A DNA stretch of 64,000 bases from Streptomyces venezuelae ATCC 10712. Its GTDB lineage: Bacteria; Actinomycetota; Actinomycetes; Streptomycetales; Streptomycetaceae. Under the pieces are notes generated by a model that did no database searches, was not told the origin of the DNA, and saw only the letters and a list, made by a program, of their open reading frames with translations. The stretch covers positions 3,720,001 through 3,784,000 of the forward strand of contig NZ_CP029197.1 of NCBI RefSeq assembly GCF_008639165.1, read 5' to 3'. The translations under genes and the position numbers were made by a program. This document shows, piece after piece, positions 34,296 to 42,801 of this stretch (position 1 is its first letter; the number at the start of each line of letters is the position of its first letter).

Positions 34296-36557
34296 ATGCA
34301 ACTCGCCGCGATCATCGTGTCGATCGCCATCACGGTGGTGGCCGTCGCGCTGTTCGGCCGCGCCACCGTGCAGATCTACCGCTTCGTGCGGCTCGGTCAG
34401 CCGGTCCCGGCCGGTACGCGCACCGGTGACCCCAAGCAGCGCACCATCACGCTGGTCAAGGAGTTCCTCGGCCACACGCGCATGAACCGCTGGGGCATCG
34501 TCGGCTTCGCGCACTGGTTCGTGGCGGTGGGCTTCTTCTCGCTGCTCCTGACGATCGTCAACGCCTTCGGCCAGCTCTTCCAGGCCGACTGGCTGATCCC
34601 GATCATCGGCGACTGGCTGCCGTACGAGATCTTCACCGAGTTCCTCGGCCTGATGACCGTCCTCGGCATCGTCACCCTCATCGTGATCCGGCAGCTCAGC
34701 AAGCCGACCCGGGCCGGCCGCAAGTCCCGCTTCGCCGGCTCCAAGACCGGCCAGGCCTACTTCGTCGAAGCGGTCATCCTGATCGTCGGCGTCTGCATCA
34801 TGACGCTCCGCGCCCTCGAAGGCGTCCAGCACCACGTGACCAGCTGGGAGCCCGGCTTCTTCGCCTCGTACCCGCTGATCGCGCTGCTCGACGGCCTGGA
34901 CCTGAGCACGATCCAGTACCTCACCTACGGCTTCGCCGCGCTCAAGATCGTCACGTCCTTCACCTGGATGATCACGGTCTCGCTCAACACCAACATGGGC
35001 GTCGCCTGGCACCGCTTCCTCGGCTTCCCGAACATCTGGTTCAAGCGGAACGCCGACGGCTCCACCGCCCTCGGCGCGCTCCAGCCGATGACGACGGCCG
35101 GCAAGGAGATCGACTGGGAGGACCCGGCCGAGGACGCCGTCTTCGGCGTCTCCCAGGTCGAGCAGTTCTCCTGGAAGGGCATCCTCGACTTCTCCACCTG
35201 CACCGAGTGCGGCCGCTGCCAGTCGCAGTGCCCCGCCTGGAACACCGGCAAGCCCCTCTCCCCCAAGCTCCTCATCATGTCGCTGCGCGACCACGCGCAC
35301 GCCAAGGCGCCGTACCTGCTCGCGGGCGGCGGCAAGGACATGGAGGGCAACGAGAAGGCCACCGAGGAGCAGCTCAAGGACGTCCCCGCCGCCGCCCTCG
35401 CGGAGGCCGAGCGCCCCCTCATCGGCACCGCCGAGGAGAACGGCGTCATCGACCCCGACGTCCTGTGGTCCTGCACCACCTGCGGCGCCTGCGTCGAGCA
35501 GTGCCCGGTCGACATCGAGCACATCGACCACATCGTCGACATGCGCCGCTACCAGGTGATGATCGAGTCCGCCTTCCCGTCCGAGGCCGGCACGATGCTC
35601 AAGAACCTGGAGAAGAAGGGCAACCCCTGGGGCCTGGCCAAGAAGCAGCGCGTCGAGTGGACCAAGGAGGTCGACTTCGAGGTCCCGATCGTCGGCAAGG
35701 ACGTCGAGGACCTCACCGAGGTCGACTACCTCTACTGGGTCGGCTGCGCCGGCGCCCTGGAGGACCGCGCCAAGAAGACCACCAAGGCGTTCGCGGAGCT
35801 GCTGCACATGGCGGGCGTCAAGTTCGCGATCATGGGCGGCGAGGAGAAGTGCACCGGTGACTCGCCCCGCCGCCTGGGCAACGAGCCGCTGTTCCAGCAG
35901 CTCGGCGCCGAGAACGTCGCGATGCTGAACATGGCGTTCGGCGAGGACGACGAGGACGAGTCGACGAAGAAGCCGAAGTCGGCCAAGAAGATCGTCGCGA
36001 CCTGCCCGCACTGCTTCAACACCATCGCGAACGAGTACCCCCAGCTGGGCGGCGAGTTCGAGGTCATCCACCACACGCAGCTGCTCCAGCACCTCATCGA
36101 CGAGGGCAAGCTGGTCCCGGTGACCCCGGTCGACGGCCTGATCACCTACCACGACCCCTGCTACCTGGGCCGTCACAACAAGGTCTACACGCCGCCGCGC
36201 GAGATCATGTCCGCCGTCCCGGGCCTGCGCCAGCAGGAGATGCACCGCCACAAGGAGCGCGGCTTCTGCTGCGGCGCCGGTGGTGCAAGGATGTGGATGG
36301 AGGAGCGGATCGGCAAGCGCATCAACAACGAGCGCGTCGACGAGGCCCTGTCCCTCAACCCGGACATCGTCTCCACCGCCTGCCCGTTCTGCCTGGTCAT
36401 GCTGACCGACTCGGTCAACGGCAAGAAGAACGAGGGCAAGGCCAAGGAGTCCGTCACGGTCGTGGACGTGGCCCAGCTGCTCCTCGAATCGGTGAAGACC
36501 CCGGTGGACCCGGAGCCCGAGCCGGCCGAGGAGCCGGAGCCGGAACCGGCTGCCTGA
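34296..36557 (+). CDS. EtfD-like membrane Fe-S oxidoreductase (heterodisulfide-reductase-related)
   Basis: A 753-residue protein. The N-terminal third (about 1-240) has around five membrane helices resembling nitrate-reductase gamma/HdrE. Two 4Fe-4S motifs follow, CTECGRCQSQCP and CTTCGACVEQCP. Two CCG domains come next, with VGCAGALEDR, TCPHCFNTIANEYPQLGG, YHDPCYLGRHNKV and FCCGAGGARMWM. The tail is Glu/Pro-rich. This architecture matches mycobacterial EtfD, which passes electrons from ETF (acyl-CoA dehydrogenase) to the quinone pool during beta-oxidation. A near-palindrome TTACCGCTTAGTAG upstream (34261-34274) may be a TetR-type operator. Strong RBS GAGGAG. Confidence 0.9.
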   Translation: MQLAAIIVSIAITVVAVALFGRATVQIYRFVRLGQPVPAGTRTGDPKQRTITLVKEFLGHTRMNRWGIVGFAHWFVAVGFFSLLLTIVNAFGQLFQADWLIPIIGDWLPYEIFTEFLGLMTVLGIVTLIVIRQLSKPTRAGRKSRFAGSKTGQAYFVEAVILIVGVCIMTLRALEGVQHHVTSWEPGFFASYPLIALLDGLDLSTIQYLTYGFAALKIVTSFTWMITVSLNTNMGVAWHRFLGFPNIWFKRNADGSTALGALQPMTTAGKEIDWEDPAEDAVFGVSQVEQFSWKGILDFSTCTECGRCQSQCPAWNTGKPLSPKLLIMSLRDHAHAKAPYLLAGGGKDMEGNEKATEEQLKDVPAAALAEAERPLIGTAEENGVIDPDVLWSCTTCGACVEQCPVDIEHIDHIVDMRRYQVMIESAFPSEAGTMLKNLEKKGNPWGLAKKQRVEWTKEVDFEVPIVGKDVEDLTEVDYLYWVGCAGALEDRAKKTTKAFAELLHMAGVKFAIMGGEEKCTGDSPRRLGNEPLFQQLGAENVAMLNMAFGEDDEDESTKKPKSAKKIVATCPHCFNTIANEYPQLGGEFEVIHHTQLLQHLIDEGKLVPVTPVDGLITYHDPCYLGRHNKVYTPPREIMSAVPGLRQQEMHRHKERGFCCGAGGARMWMEERIGKRINNERVDEALSLNPDIVSTACPFCLVMLTDSVNGKKNEGKAKESVTVVDVAQLLLESVKTPVDPEPEPAEEPEPEPAA

Positions 36558-36567
36558 GCGTGATCCT

Positions 36568-36610
36568 GAAGAGGGCCGCCCCGCGCGTGAAGCGCGGGGC
36601 GGCCCTCTTC
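36568..36610 (+). terminator. Terminator after the etfD-like gene
   Basis: 19-bp perfect stem GAAGAGGGCCGCCCCGCGC (36568-36586) and its complement (36592-36610) with a 5-nt loop. It also faces the convergent secreted-protein gene. Confidence 0.9.
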
Positions 36611-36621
36611 GTCGTGGCGCC

Positions 36622-37380
36622 TCAGGCCCGCTGGGCGACGTACTTCTCGACGAGCTTGCCCTGGAAGTCGTAGACCCAGCTGTTGGCCCCCTGCTTGGGG
36701 GTGTCGATGGCGGCGAGCTTGTACTGGTGCTTGCCGGCGTCGACGAGCTTGTAGGTCCAGCCGTGGTGGGCGGCGGTCGGGTGCTTGAGGTCGAGGGAGC
36801 CGATGTGGCCGCCGTTCTTCGCGGTGAGCTCGACGCGCGGCCAGCTCTTGCTCTTGAAGAACTGGGCGACGTTGCCGTCGGGCAGGGTGATCCGGGCGTC
36901 GGCGGCCCGCACGGTGTTCTTCTTCTGCTCCGGGACGGGCTTGGGGGTGGGCTTGGGGACGGGCTTGGGCCGGGGCTTCGTGCTCGGGTCCGGCTTGGGC
37001 TCCGGCTTCGGCTTGGGGGCGGTCTCGACCCAGGAGCGCACGGTGCCGTCCGGCTGGAGGACGACGTGGAGCCCGTTGTGCTGCCCGTACGCGGGCTTCC
37101 CGCCGGTGCTGGTGAGGGTGTCGATCAGGGACCCGCCGGCGTAGATGTCGGCGGAGAAGCGGCCCGGGCCGTCCTGGTAGACCTTCGCGAGCGAACCGTC
37201 CGCGAGGTCGACGTTCCGCCAGAACACGGACTGGTCGCCGGCCGTCCCGTCGCTCGGGGCCGCCGTGGGCGCCGGGTCCGGGCCGTCGGCGGCGAAGGCC
37301 CCCGCGGCCGGCAGGAGGAGGGCGGCGACGGCCCCGGTGGCGACGGCGGCGGTACGGGCGGAACGACGGGTGACACGCAT
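36622..37380 (-). CDS. Secreted protein with Lys-Pro repeat linker
   Basis: A 252-residue exported protein. A Sec signal peptide covers about 1-31 (RRSARTAAVATGAVAALLLP then AGAFA). A first beta-rich domain (about 45-125) contains VFWRNVDLADGSLAKVYQDG. A linker of repeated PKP units (about 128-165) follows, then a second beta domain (about 170-252) with TVRAADARITLPDGNVAQFF. ATG at 37380 has AGGAG eight bases upstream. The PK linker suggests wall spanning. No catalytic motif; function unknown. Confidence 0.82.
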   Translation of the reverse strand: MRVTRRSARTAAVATGAVAALLLPAAGAFAADGPDPAPTAAPSDGTAGDQSVFWRNVDLADGSLAKVYQDGPGRFSADIYAGGSLIDTLTSTGGKPAYGQHNGLHVVLQPDGTVRSWVETAPKPKPEPKPDPSTKPRPKPVPKPTPKPVPEQKKNTVRAADARITLPDGNVAQFFKSKSWPRVELTAKNGGHIGSLDLKHPTAAHHGWTYKLVDAGKHQYKLAAIDTPKQGANSWVYDFQGKLVEKYVAQRA

Positions 37381-37592
37381 CGGAAGAGCTCCTTGCTCAA
37401 GTCGCTGGCATCTCGCTGACACCTCGAAGCTACGAGTACGACATTGAGGTGATACGTCGGATTTGTAACAGCGGTCGCAAGCCTGTCCGGCGACCGTGTC
37501 ACGGCCCACAGCGGATCCGCTCAACCCCCTAGGGGATGTCACAGCTCAGTGGCAAGGACCGGTCCGGGGAGCGGTCGCGCGGCGGAAGCGGG

Positions 37593-37608
37593 TACGTTCG
37601 ACGACGTG
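37593..37608 (+). promoter_or_regulatory. Probable leaderless promoter of the Yip1-family gene
   Basis: TACGTT (37593-37598) lies 7 bp before GTG 37606, so transcription would begin at or next to the start codon. There is no Shine-Dalgarno. Leaderless messages are common in Streptomyces. Confidence 0.5.
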
Positions 37609-38460
37609 GCTGGATTCAGGAACGGACGCGGCCGGGACAACCGCCCCCCGCACAATCGACCGCAGCAGGCGCCGTACGGGCACGACGCTGCCCCTCCGCC
37701 GTACCCGCAGCAGCAGTGGCAGCAGCCGCCGCAGGGGCAGCCGTACGGCCGGCAGGGACAACAGCAGCCCTACGGGGAGCCGGAGTACTTCGGCGACCCG
37801 TACGGCCAGCCGCAGCACCCGCACGCCGCGACGGCGAACAACCCGGGCCACACCCAGATGTTCAGCGTCGACGACCCGTATGCCCAGGGCGGACCGGCCC
37901 CCGCGCCCGTCCCGACCGGCCCCCGCCTCCCCTGGAAGCCGCTCCTGAGCGGCATCGTGCTGCGCCCCGCGGACACGTTCCTGCGGATGCGGGACCACGC
38001 GGTCTGGGGCCCGGCGCTGATCGTCACCTTCCTGTACGGACTGCTGGCGATCTTCGGCTTCGACAAGGCGCGCGACGAGGCGATCAACGCGACCCTGTCG
38101 ACGGCCATCCCGTACGTCCTGATGACGGCCACCGGCTTCGTCGTCGGTGGCCTCATCCTGGGCGCGGTGACGCACACCCTGGCGCGCCAGCTGGGCGGCG
38201 ACGGGGCGTGGCAGCCGACCGTGGGCCTGTCGATGCTGATCATGTCGATCACGGACGCGCCGCGCCTGATCTTCGCGCTCTTCCTGGGCGGCGAGAACGG
38301 CCTCGTCCAGGTCATCGGCTGGGTGACCTGGCTGGCGGCCGGGGCGCTCTTCACGATGATGGTGAGCCGCTCCCACGACCTTCCGTGGCCGAAGGCGCTG
38401 GGCGCCTCGGCGATCCAGCTGGTGGCCCTGCTGAGCCTGATCAAGCTGGGCACCCTGTAA
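37606..38460 (+). CDS. Yip1 family membrane protein
   Basis: A 284-residue protein. The first 110 residues are a low-complexity Gln/Pro/Tyr/Gly-rich cytoplasmic region (repeated QPYG and PQQQ). Residues about 120-284 form the Yip1 domain with five hydrophobic helices (WGPALIVTFLYGLLAIFGFD, AIPYVLMTATGFVVGGLILG, and others). Preceding FLRMRDHAVWG is typical of bacterial Yip1 proteins. The GTG start has no Shine-Dalgarno but a -10-like TACGTT just upstream, so it is probably leaderless. Function unknown. Confidence 0.82.
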   Translation: MAGFRNGRGRDNRPPHNRPQQAPYGHDAAPPPYPQQQWQQPPQGQPYGRQGQQQPYGEPEYFGDPYGQPQHPHAATANNPGHTQMFSVDDPYAQGGPAPAPVPTGPRLPWKPLLSGIVLRPADTFLRMRDHAVWGPALIVTFLYGLLAIFGFDKARDEAINATLSTAIPYVLMTATGFVVGGLILGAVTHTLARQLGGDGAWQPTVGLSMLIMSITDAPRLIFALFLGGENGLVQVIGWVTWLAAGALFTMMVSRSHDLPWPKALGASAIQLVALLSLIKLGTL

Positions 38461-38473
38461 CCGCGGGCACCAT

Positions 38474-38517
38474 GAGAGAGGCCCCCCGCCGGCAGTCGCC
38501 GTCGGGGGGCCTCTCTC
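38474..38517. terminator. Bidirectional terminator
   Basis: GAGAGAGGCCCCCCG (38474-38488) pairs with CGGGGGGCCTCTCTC (38503-38517) between two convergent genes. Confidence 0.85.
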
Positions 38518-38543
38518 GTGGCCTCACAGCCGTGCCACGGGGA

Positions 38544-39041
38544 TCAGGCGTCGAGGACCTGACCCTCACGCTTCACGACGGGCGGCTCGACGGACCAGGG
38601 GAAGTTGATCCACTCGTCGGTCTTCTTCCACACGTACTCGCACTTCACGAGCGAGTGGGACTTCTCGTAGACGACGGCGGAACGGACCTCGGCGACGTGG
38701 TCGACGCAGAAGTCGTGGACCAGCTTGAGGGTCTTGCCCGTGTCGGCGACGTCGTCGGTGATCAGCACCTTCTTGTCGCTGAAGTCGATGGCGTCGGGCA
38801 CCGGCGCCAGCATGACCGGCATCTCCAGCGTGGTCCCGACCCCGGTGTAGAACTCCACGTTCACGAGGTGGATGTTCTTGCAGTCCAGGGCGTAGGCCAG
38901 ACCGCCGGCGACGAAGACGCCGCCGCGGGCGATGGAGAGCACGATGTCGGGCTCGTAGCCGTCGTCGGCGATCGTCTGGGCCAGCTCACGGACGGCGCGC
39001 CCGAAACCCTCGTACGTCAGGTTCTCGCGTACTTCACTCAT
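38544..39041 (-). CDS. Phosphoribosyltransferase family protein
   Basis: A 165-residue type I phosphoribosyltransferase. The PRPP-binding motif is KKVLITDDVADTGKTLKL and the N-terminal loop is VLSIARGGVFVAGGLAYAL. It resembles hypoxanthine/xanthine (Gpt-like) enzymes, but the purine-contacting hood sequence (YEKSHSLVKCEYVWKKTDEW) gives no firm base assignment. It is 13 bp downstream of dcd on the same strand, consistent with a small nucleotide-metabolism operon. Confidence 0.88.
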   Translation of the reverse strand: MSEVRENLTYEGFGRAVRELAQTIADDGYEPDIVLSIARGGVFVAGGLAYALDCKNIHLVNVEFYTGVGTTLEMPVMLAPVPDAIDFSDKKVLITDDVADTGKTLKLVHDFCVDHVAEVRSAVVYEKSHSLVKCEYVWKKTDEWINFPWSVEPPVVKREGQVLDA

Positions 39042-39054
39042 GCCTGCGACCGCC

Positions 39055-39630
39055 TCACACCTGGGTCCGATGGAAGTTCATGAACGAACGGGAGGCCGTC
39101 GGCCCCCGCTGGCCCTGGTACCGGGAGCCGTACCGCTCGCTCCCGTACGGGAACTCGGCGGGCGAGCTCAGCCGGAACATGCAGAGCTGGCCGATCTTCA
39201 TGCCAGGCCAGAGCTTGATCGGCAGGGTGGCGAGGTTCGACAGCTCCAGGGTCACGTGCCCGGAGAAACCGGGGTCGATGAACCCGGCGGTGGAGTGCGT
39301 CACGAGCCCCAGCCGCCCCAGGGAACTCTTCCCCTCCAGCCGGGACGCGATGTCGTCCGGGAGGGTGATGACCTCGTACGTCGAGGCGAGCACGAACTCG
39401 CCGGGGTGGAGGATGAACGCCTCGTCCCCCTCCGGCTCGACCTCACGGGTCAGGTCCAGCTGCTCGACGGCGGGGTCGATGTGGGGGTAGCGGTGGTTCT
39501 CGAACACCCGGAAGAAGCGGTCAAGCCTCACGTCGATGCTCGAGGGCTGCACCATGGATTCGTCGTACGGGTCGATGCGCACCCGCCCGGCATCGATCTC
39601 GGCCCGGATGTCCTTGTCTGAGAGAAGCAC
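39055..39630 (-). CDS. dcd: dCTP deaminase
   Basis: A 191-residue trimeric deaminase converting dCTP to dUTP. GTG at 39630 gives [20 protein letters not shown], the conserved start and standard length. Active-site motifs are [43 protein letters not shown], and [15 protein letters not shown], which carries the catalytic Glu/His region. Upstream in-frame codons lack an RBS, while GGGGG precedes the GTG. First gene of the dcd-phosphoribosyltransferase pair. Confidence 0.97.
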   Translation of the reverse strand: MLLSDKDIRAEIDAGRVRIDPYDESMVQPSSIDVRLDRFFRVFENHRYPHIDPAVEQLDLTREVEPEGDEAFILHPGEFVLASTYEVITLPDDIASRLEGKSSLGRLGLVTHSTAGFIDPGFSGHVTLELSNLATLPIKLWPGMKIGQLCMFRLSSPAEFPYGSERYGSRYQGQRGPTASRSFMNFHRTQV

Positions 39631-39696
39631 GCCCCCACGATACGCAGAGGGCGCGGACCTGCCCCAATCGGCAGGCACCCGCGCCCCGGGCACTCG

Positions 39697-39870
39697 TCAG
39701 CGCCGCCCGACCTCCACCGGCACCGCATGCCGCAGCCGCGCACAGCGCGGACACCGGATCAGCCGCCCGGGCCCGATCCGCCCGGCCCCGAGCTGCTGAA
39801 GCGGGAACGAAGCGGTACTGAACACATGCCCTTCGGCACAACGGACGACGGTGCGCTCCATCGAACCCAT
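39697..39870 (-). CDS. Small zinc-ribbon protein
   Basis: A 57-residue protein (MGSMERTVVRCAEGHVFSTA and onward) with two metal-ligand pairs: CAEGH (Cys-x3-His) near residue 11 and CPRC (Cys-x2-Cys) near residue 41. This is a minimal zinc ribbon. ATG at 39870 follows AAGGGA by about 6 nt; longer in-frame starts have no RBS. It lies 66 bp upstream of dcd. Role unknown, possibly nucleic acid or protein binding. Confidence 0.65.
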   Translation of the reverse strand: MGSMERTVVRCAEGHVFSTASFPLQQLGAGRIGPGRLIRCPRCARLRHAVPVEVGRR

Positions 39871-40032
39871 CAAGTCCCTTCCCCTACACATGTGGTGGAC
39901 GGGAAGCCACATTAGGGGATGAACAGGACAGCACGCAGACGGCACTCCGCACACGAAACCCCATGAGCTTCGACTCAAGTGGCACATGGGGTACAGTGTG
40001 CAACGATGCGGCACGGATCACCCGGCCGCTGC

Positions 40033-40103
40033 GCGGATGTAGTTTAATGGTAGAACATGAGCTTCCCAAGCTTATAGCGCGGGTTCGATTCCCGTCATCC
40101 GCT
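40033..40103 (+). tRNA. tRNA-Gly, anticodon CCC
   Basis: A 71-nt cloverleaf. The acceptor stem is GCGGATG (40033-40039) with CATCCGC (40096-40102), discriminator base T at 40103. The D-loop is TTTAATGGTAGA, the anticodon loop TTCCCAA with CCC, and the T-arm GGGTTCGATTCCC. The CCA end is not encoded. It decodes GGG. A strong hairpin follows, and accessory-looking genes start right after it, so it may serve as an integration site. Confidence 0.95.
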
Positions 40104-40110
40104 CTTCGAA

Positions 40111-40142
40111 CGAAGCCCCAGGTCAAGCGACCTGGGGCTTCG
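40111..40142. terminator. Terminator after tRNA-Gly
   Basis: Perfect 14-bp stem CGAAGCCCCAGGTC (40111-40124) and GACCTGGGGCTTCG (40129-40142) with an AAGC loop. It also faces the convergent response regulator gene. Confidence 0.88.
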
Positions 40143-40187
40143 TCGTTGTCCGGACCCTTCTTCCGCGCCTCCCGGCAGTCGGCGCTC

Positions 40188-40847
40188 CTAGCCGCGTGGG
40201 GTCACCAGGCCGGATTCGTAGGCGAGGATCACCAGCTGCGCGCGGTCGCGGGCGCGGAGTTTGGTCATCGCCCGGTTGACGTGGGTCTTCGCGGTCAGCG
40301 GGCTGACCACCATGTGAGCCGCGATCTCGTCGTTGGACAGGCCGTGCGCGACCAGGACGACGGCCTCCCGTTCCCGGCCGGTCAAGCCTTCCAGTACCTC
40401 GCCGGTGTCGGTGGGGAGCGGTTGGGTGACGTACCGGTTGATCAGTTTGCGGGTGATCGAGGGTGCGAGGAGGGCGTCGCCGCGCGCGGCCACGCGTACG
40501 GCGTGCAGGAAGTCCTCCGGCACGATGTCCTTGACGAGGAATCCGGCGGCCCCTGCGGACAGAGCGTCGAAGACGTATGCGTCCAGGCCGTAGTTGGTGA
40601 GGATGACCACGTGGACGTCGGCCAGCGCCGGGTCGGCCGCGATGCCCCTGGTCGTCTCGATGCCGTCGAGGACCGGCATCTGGATGTCGACGAGTGCGAC
40701 GTCGGGCAGGTGTTCTCTGGCGAGCGCCAGCCCTTCCTGGCCGTTGGCCGCCTCGGCCACGACCTCGATGTCGTCTTCCAGGTCGAGGAACGCGCGGAAC
40801 CCGCTGCGGATGAGCGGCTGGTCGTCGACCAGCAGGACACGGATCAC
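40188..40847 (-). CDS. Two-component response regulator, NarL/LuxR family
   Basis: A 219-residue regulator. The receiver domain (about 1-120) begins VIRVLLVDDQPLIRSGF, the phospho-acceptor Asp is in VALVDIQMPVLDG, and the conserved Lys in GAAGFLVKDI. A LuxR-type HTH (about 145-210) contains LTGREREAVVLVAHGLSNDE and VSPLTAKTHVNRAMTKL. Its GTG overlaps the kinase stop by 4 bp. It lies just past tRNA-Gly. Targets unknown; the divergent small membrane protein beyond the kinase is a candidate. Confidence 0.94.
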   Translation of the reverse strand: MIRVLLVDDQPLIRSGFRAFLDLEDDIEVVAEAANGQEGLALAREHLPDVALVDIQMPVLDGIETTRGIAADPALADVHVVILTNYGLDAYVFDALSAGAAGFLVKDIVPEDFLHAVRVAARGDALLAPSITRKLINRYVTQPLPTDTGEVLEGLTGREREAVVLVAHGLSNDEIAAHMVVSPLTAKTHVNRAMTKLRARDRAQLVILAYESGLVTPRG

Positions 40848-41971
40848 GCGGCACTCTCCACGGGGAGCTCGGCCCGGACGGTGAAGCCGCCCTCGTCGCG
40901 CGGTGCTGCCCGGAGGCTCCCGCCGAGAGCGGTGACGCGTTCGCGCATCCCGAGCAGTCCGATGCCGGGCACGGGGTCGATGTCCGGCGTGGCCTTGCCG
41001 TTGTCGTCGATCCGGAGGGCGACGGCGTCGGGGCGGTAGTCGATATGGACGGACGCGGCGGTGGCGTCCGCGTGACGGGCGACGTTGGTGAGGGACTCCT
41101 GGACGATCCGGTAGACAGTGCGGCCCACCGCCGCCGGTACGCCGTGCTGCCGGCCCTGGATCGTCAACGTCGTCCGCACACCGGTCCGGCCGGCGCGCTC
41201 CACCAGTTCGGGGATGTGGTCGAGGCCGTGCGGTGGGGTCGTGTCGTCGTCGCGCAGGGCCTCCAGGGTGGCACGCAGCTCCCGTGACGCCTCCCGGCCG
41301 GCTTCCCGGATGACCAGCAGAGCGTCCGGGACCGGTTCGCCGCGCTTGCGGGCCACATGAACGGCGGCTTCGGACTGCACTTTGATCACCGAGATCTGAT
41401 GGGTGAGTGAATCGTGCAGCTCCCGCGCGATGTGCAGCCGTTCCTCGTCCGCACGGCGCCGCGCCGCCTCCTCGCGGGTGCGCTCGGCTTCGTCCGCCCT
41501 CTGCTCGGCCTGCCGGAGGGCTTCACCAGCGGCGCCGGCGGCGATGAGCCAGGCGATCTGGAGGGCGCCCCGGGCCTGCGCGAACGCCTCGCCCGCGTCG
41601 TGCAGGCCCGACACCAGTGCCGCGAGGGGGAGGGAGGCCATCACGGCCACGCTCATCGCCACCGTGATGAGGCGGTGTCCCGCCCTCATGGCCGCGTACA
41701 CCGCGAAGAGGAACGCGACGGCGGCCACGTCGAACCCTGCCGCCTGATAGCCCACCGCACACACCCCGGTGACGGCGAGCACGGCGACCGGAGCCCGGCG
41801 TCCGGCGGCGAGGGCCAGGCCGCCGACTGCCAGCAACACGTACCCGAGCAGGCCGACCCCCGTGGCGGGGTGCTGCCCGGAAACGCCGGTGATCAGCAGC
41901 GCCGCCGCCACGCCGACGGCGATCAGCCCGTCTCTGACACCGGCCCGAACACGGAACCACCCTTTGTTCAT
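40844..41971 (-). CDS. Two-component sensor histidine kinase, HisKA_3 family
   Basis: A 375-residue kinase. About five N-terminal membrane helices (roughly 10-145) carry no sizeable extracellular loop. A coiled coil (EQRADEAERTREEAARRRAD) leads to the HisKA_3 helix EERLHIARELHDSLTHQISV with the phospho-His, then HATPase_c with YRIVQESLTNVARHA (N box) and GIGLLGMRERV (G box). ATG at 41971 (MNKGWFRVRAGVRDG) is chosen; an upstream in-frame GTG is possible. Partner of the overlapping response regulator. Confidence 0.92.
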   Translation of the reverse strand: MNKGWFRVRAGVRDGLIAVGVAAALLITGVSGQHPATGVGLLGYVLLAVGGLALAAGRRAPVAVLAVTGVCAVGYQAAGFDVAAVAFLFAVYAAMRAGHRLITVAMSVAVMASLPLAALVSGLHDAGEAFAQARGALQIAWLIAAGAAGEALRQAEQRADEAERTREEAARRRADEERLHIARELHDSLTHQISVIKVQSEAAVHVARKRGEPVPDALLVIREAGREASRELRATLEALRDDDTTPPHGLDHIPELVERAGRTGVRTTLTIQGRQHGVPAAVGRTVYRIVQESLTNVARHADATAASVHIDYRPDAVALRIDDNGKATPDIDPVPGIGLLGMRERVTALGGSLRAAPRDEGGFTVRAELPVESAA

Positions 41972-42168
41972 GAGCGCACCGTAAGCCCGGACCGCCACGG
42001 GCGAATCCCGCTCGCGAACGAGGGCCCGGCTACCACGCGTGCAGTACTTCCGCGGCACCTGCCGTGTCCGTGGTAGCGCGAAGTGTCTGCGCTTGCACGA
42101 CGACCTGCCAGAGGTCCGACCGACATTCTCGAAACGCATCCCGTCATCGGAAGAGAAGGAGCACTCTG

Positions 42169-42597
42169 ATGCCCGCTCGCCGCCTGTTCGCCGCCGCCTC
42201 GGCCGCCCTCCTCAGCGGGCTCGGCCTTGCTCTCTCCACACCAGCGGCAGCGCACGCCTCGGTCCAGCCTGCCGCCGCCGGCGTGACCGACTTCAGTCTC
42301 AGCAGGCTCGGAGCCACCACCGGCGGGCTGCTGGGTCTTGCCGCGTTGGTCATCGCCGTACTGGCACTGACCCGACCCGCCAGTCGTCTCGGCATTGCCA
42401 CCGGGTCACTCGGGGCCACGGCGGCCGTGGTCGCGGGGCTGGTCGCCATGGCTCTCGGCGCGCTGGTCGCGTCCACCGCCGACGGCGGACTCGGCACCGG
42501 CAACGGACTCGGCGGCGCCTACGTGGCCCTGCTGCTCGGACTGGCCGGCGCTGCCCTGGGCAGCCGGGCACTGACCCGCTCCCGCCGCACCGGTTGA
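42169..42597 (+). CDS. Small exported/membrane protein, DUF6223-like
   Basis: A 142-residue protein. Residues 1-30 look like a signal sequence (MPARRLFAAASAALLSGLGL, then STPAAAHA). Three more hydrophobic helices follow (LGLAALVIAVLALTR, LGATAAVVAGLVAMALGALV, YVALLLGLAGAALGSRAL), separated by a Gly-rich loop. I assign it to DUF6223 from memory of similar sequences. ATG at 42169 has AAGGAG eight bases upstream. It is divergent from the histidine kinase, so it may be the system's sensor partner or target. Confidence 0.72.
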   Translation: MPARRLFAAASAALLSGLGLALSTPAAAHASVQPAAAGVTDFSLSRLGATTGGLLGLAALVIAVLALTRPASRLGIATGSLGATAAVVAGLVAMALGALVASTADGGLGTGNGLGGAYVALLLGLAGAALGSRALTRSRRTG

Positions 42598-42801
42598 CGG
42601 CCCCGGAGGCGCGATCACCGCGGCCACCACACGGTTCCTCCACCACCAGCCGCCGACGGAGCCGGGTCGGTCGGCATGGCAGCCCTCGGCTGTCAGCGCG
42701 AGGGACGGCCCGAGCCGCGCCGGGGGGCTTGCGGCAAGGCATCGGTCGTGCCGGAGAATCGCCGGTCTAAGCCGGAAACGTGAGGCCGCGGGGGTCGCGA
42801 A

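Noticed and set aside
34269..36251. A 660-codon open frame on the minus strand
   Set aside because: Antisense to the EtfD-like protein, whose Fe-S motifs are unmistakable.
40033..40142. tRNA-Gly 3-prime end searched for a matching att repeat elsewhere in the window
   Set aside because: No second copy of the tRNA 3-prime sequence and no integrase were seen, so no attachment site is called.
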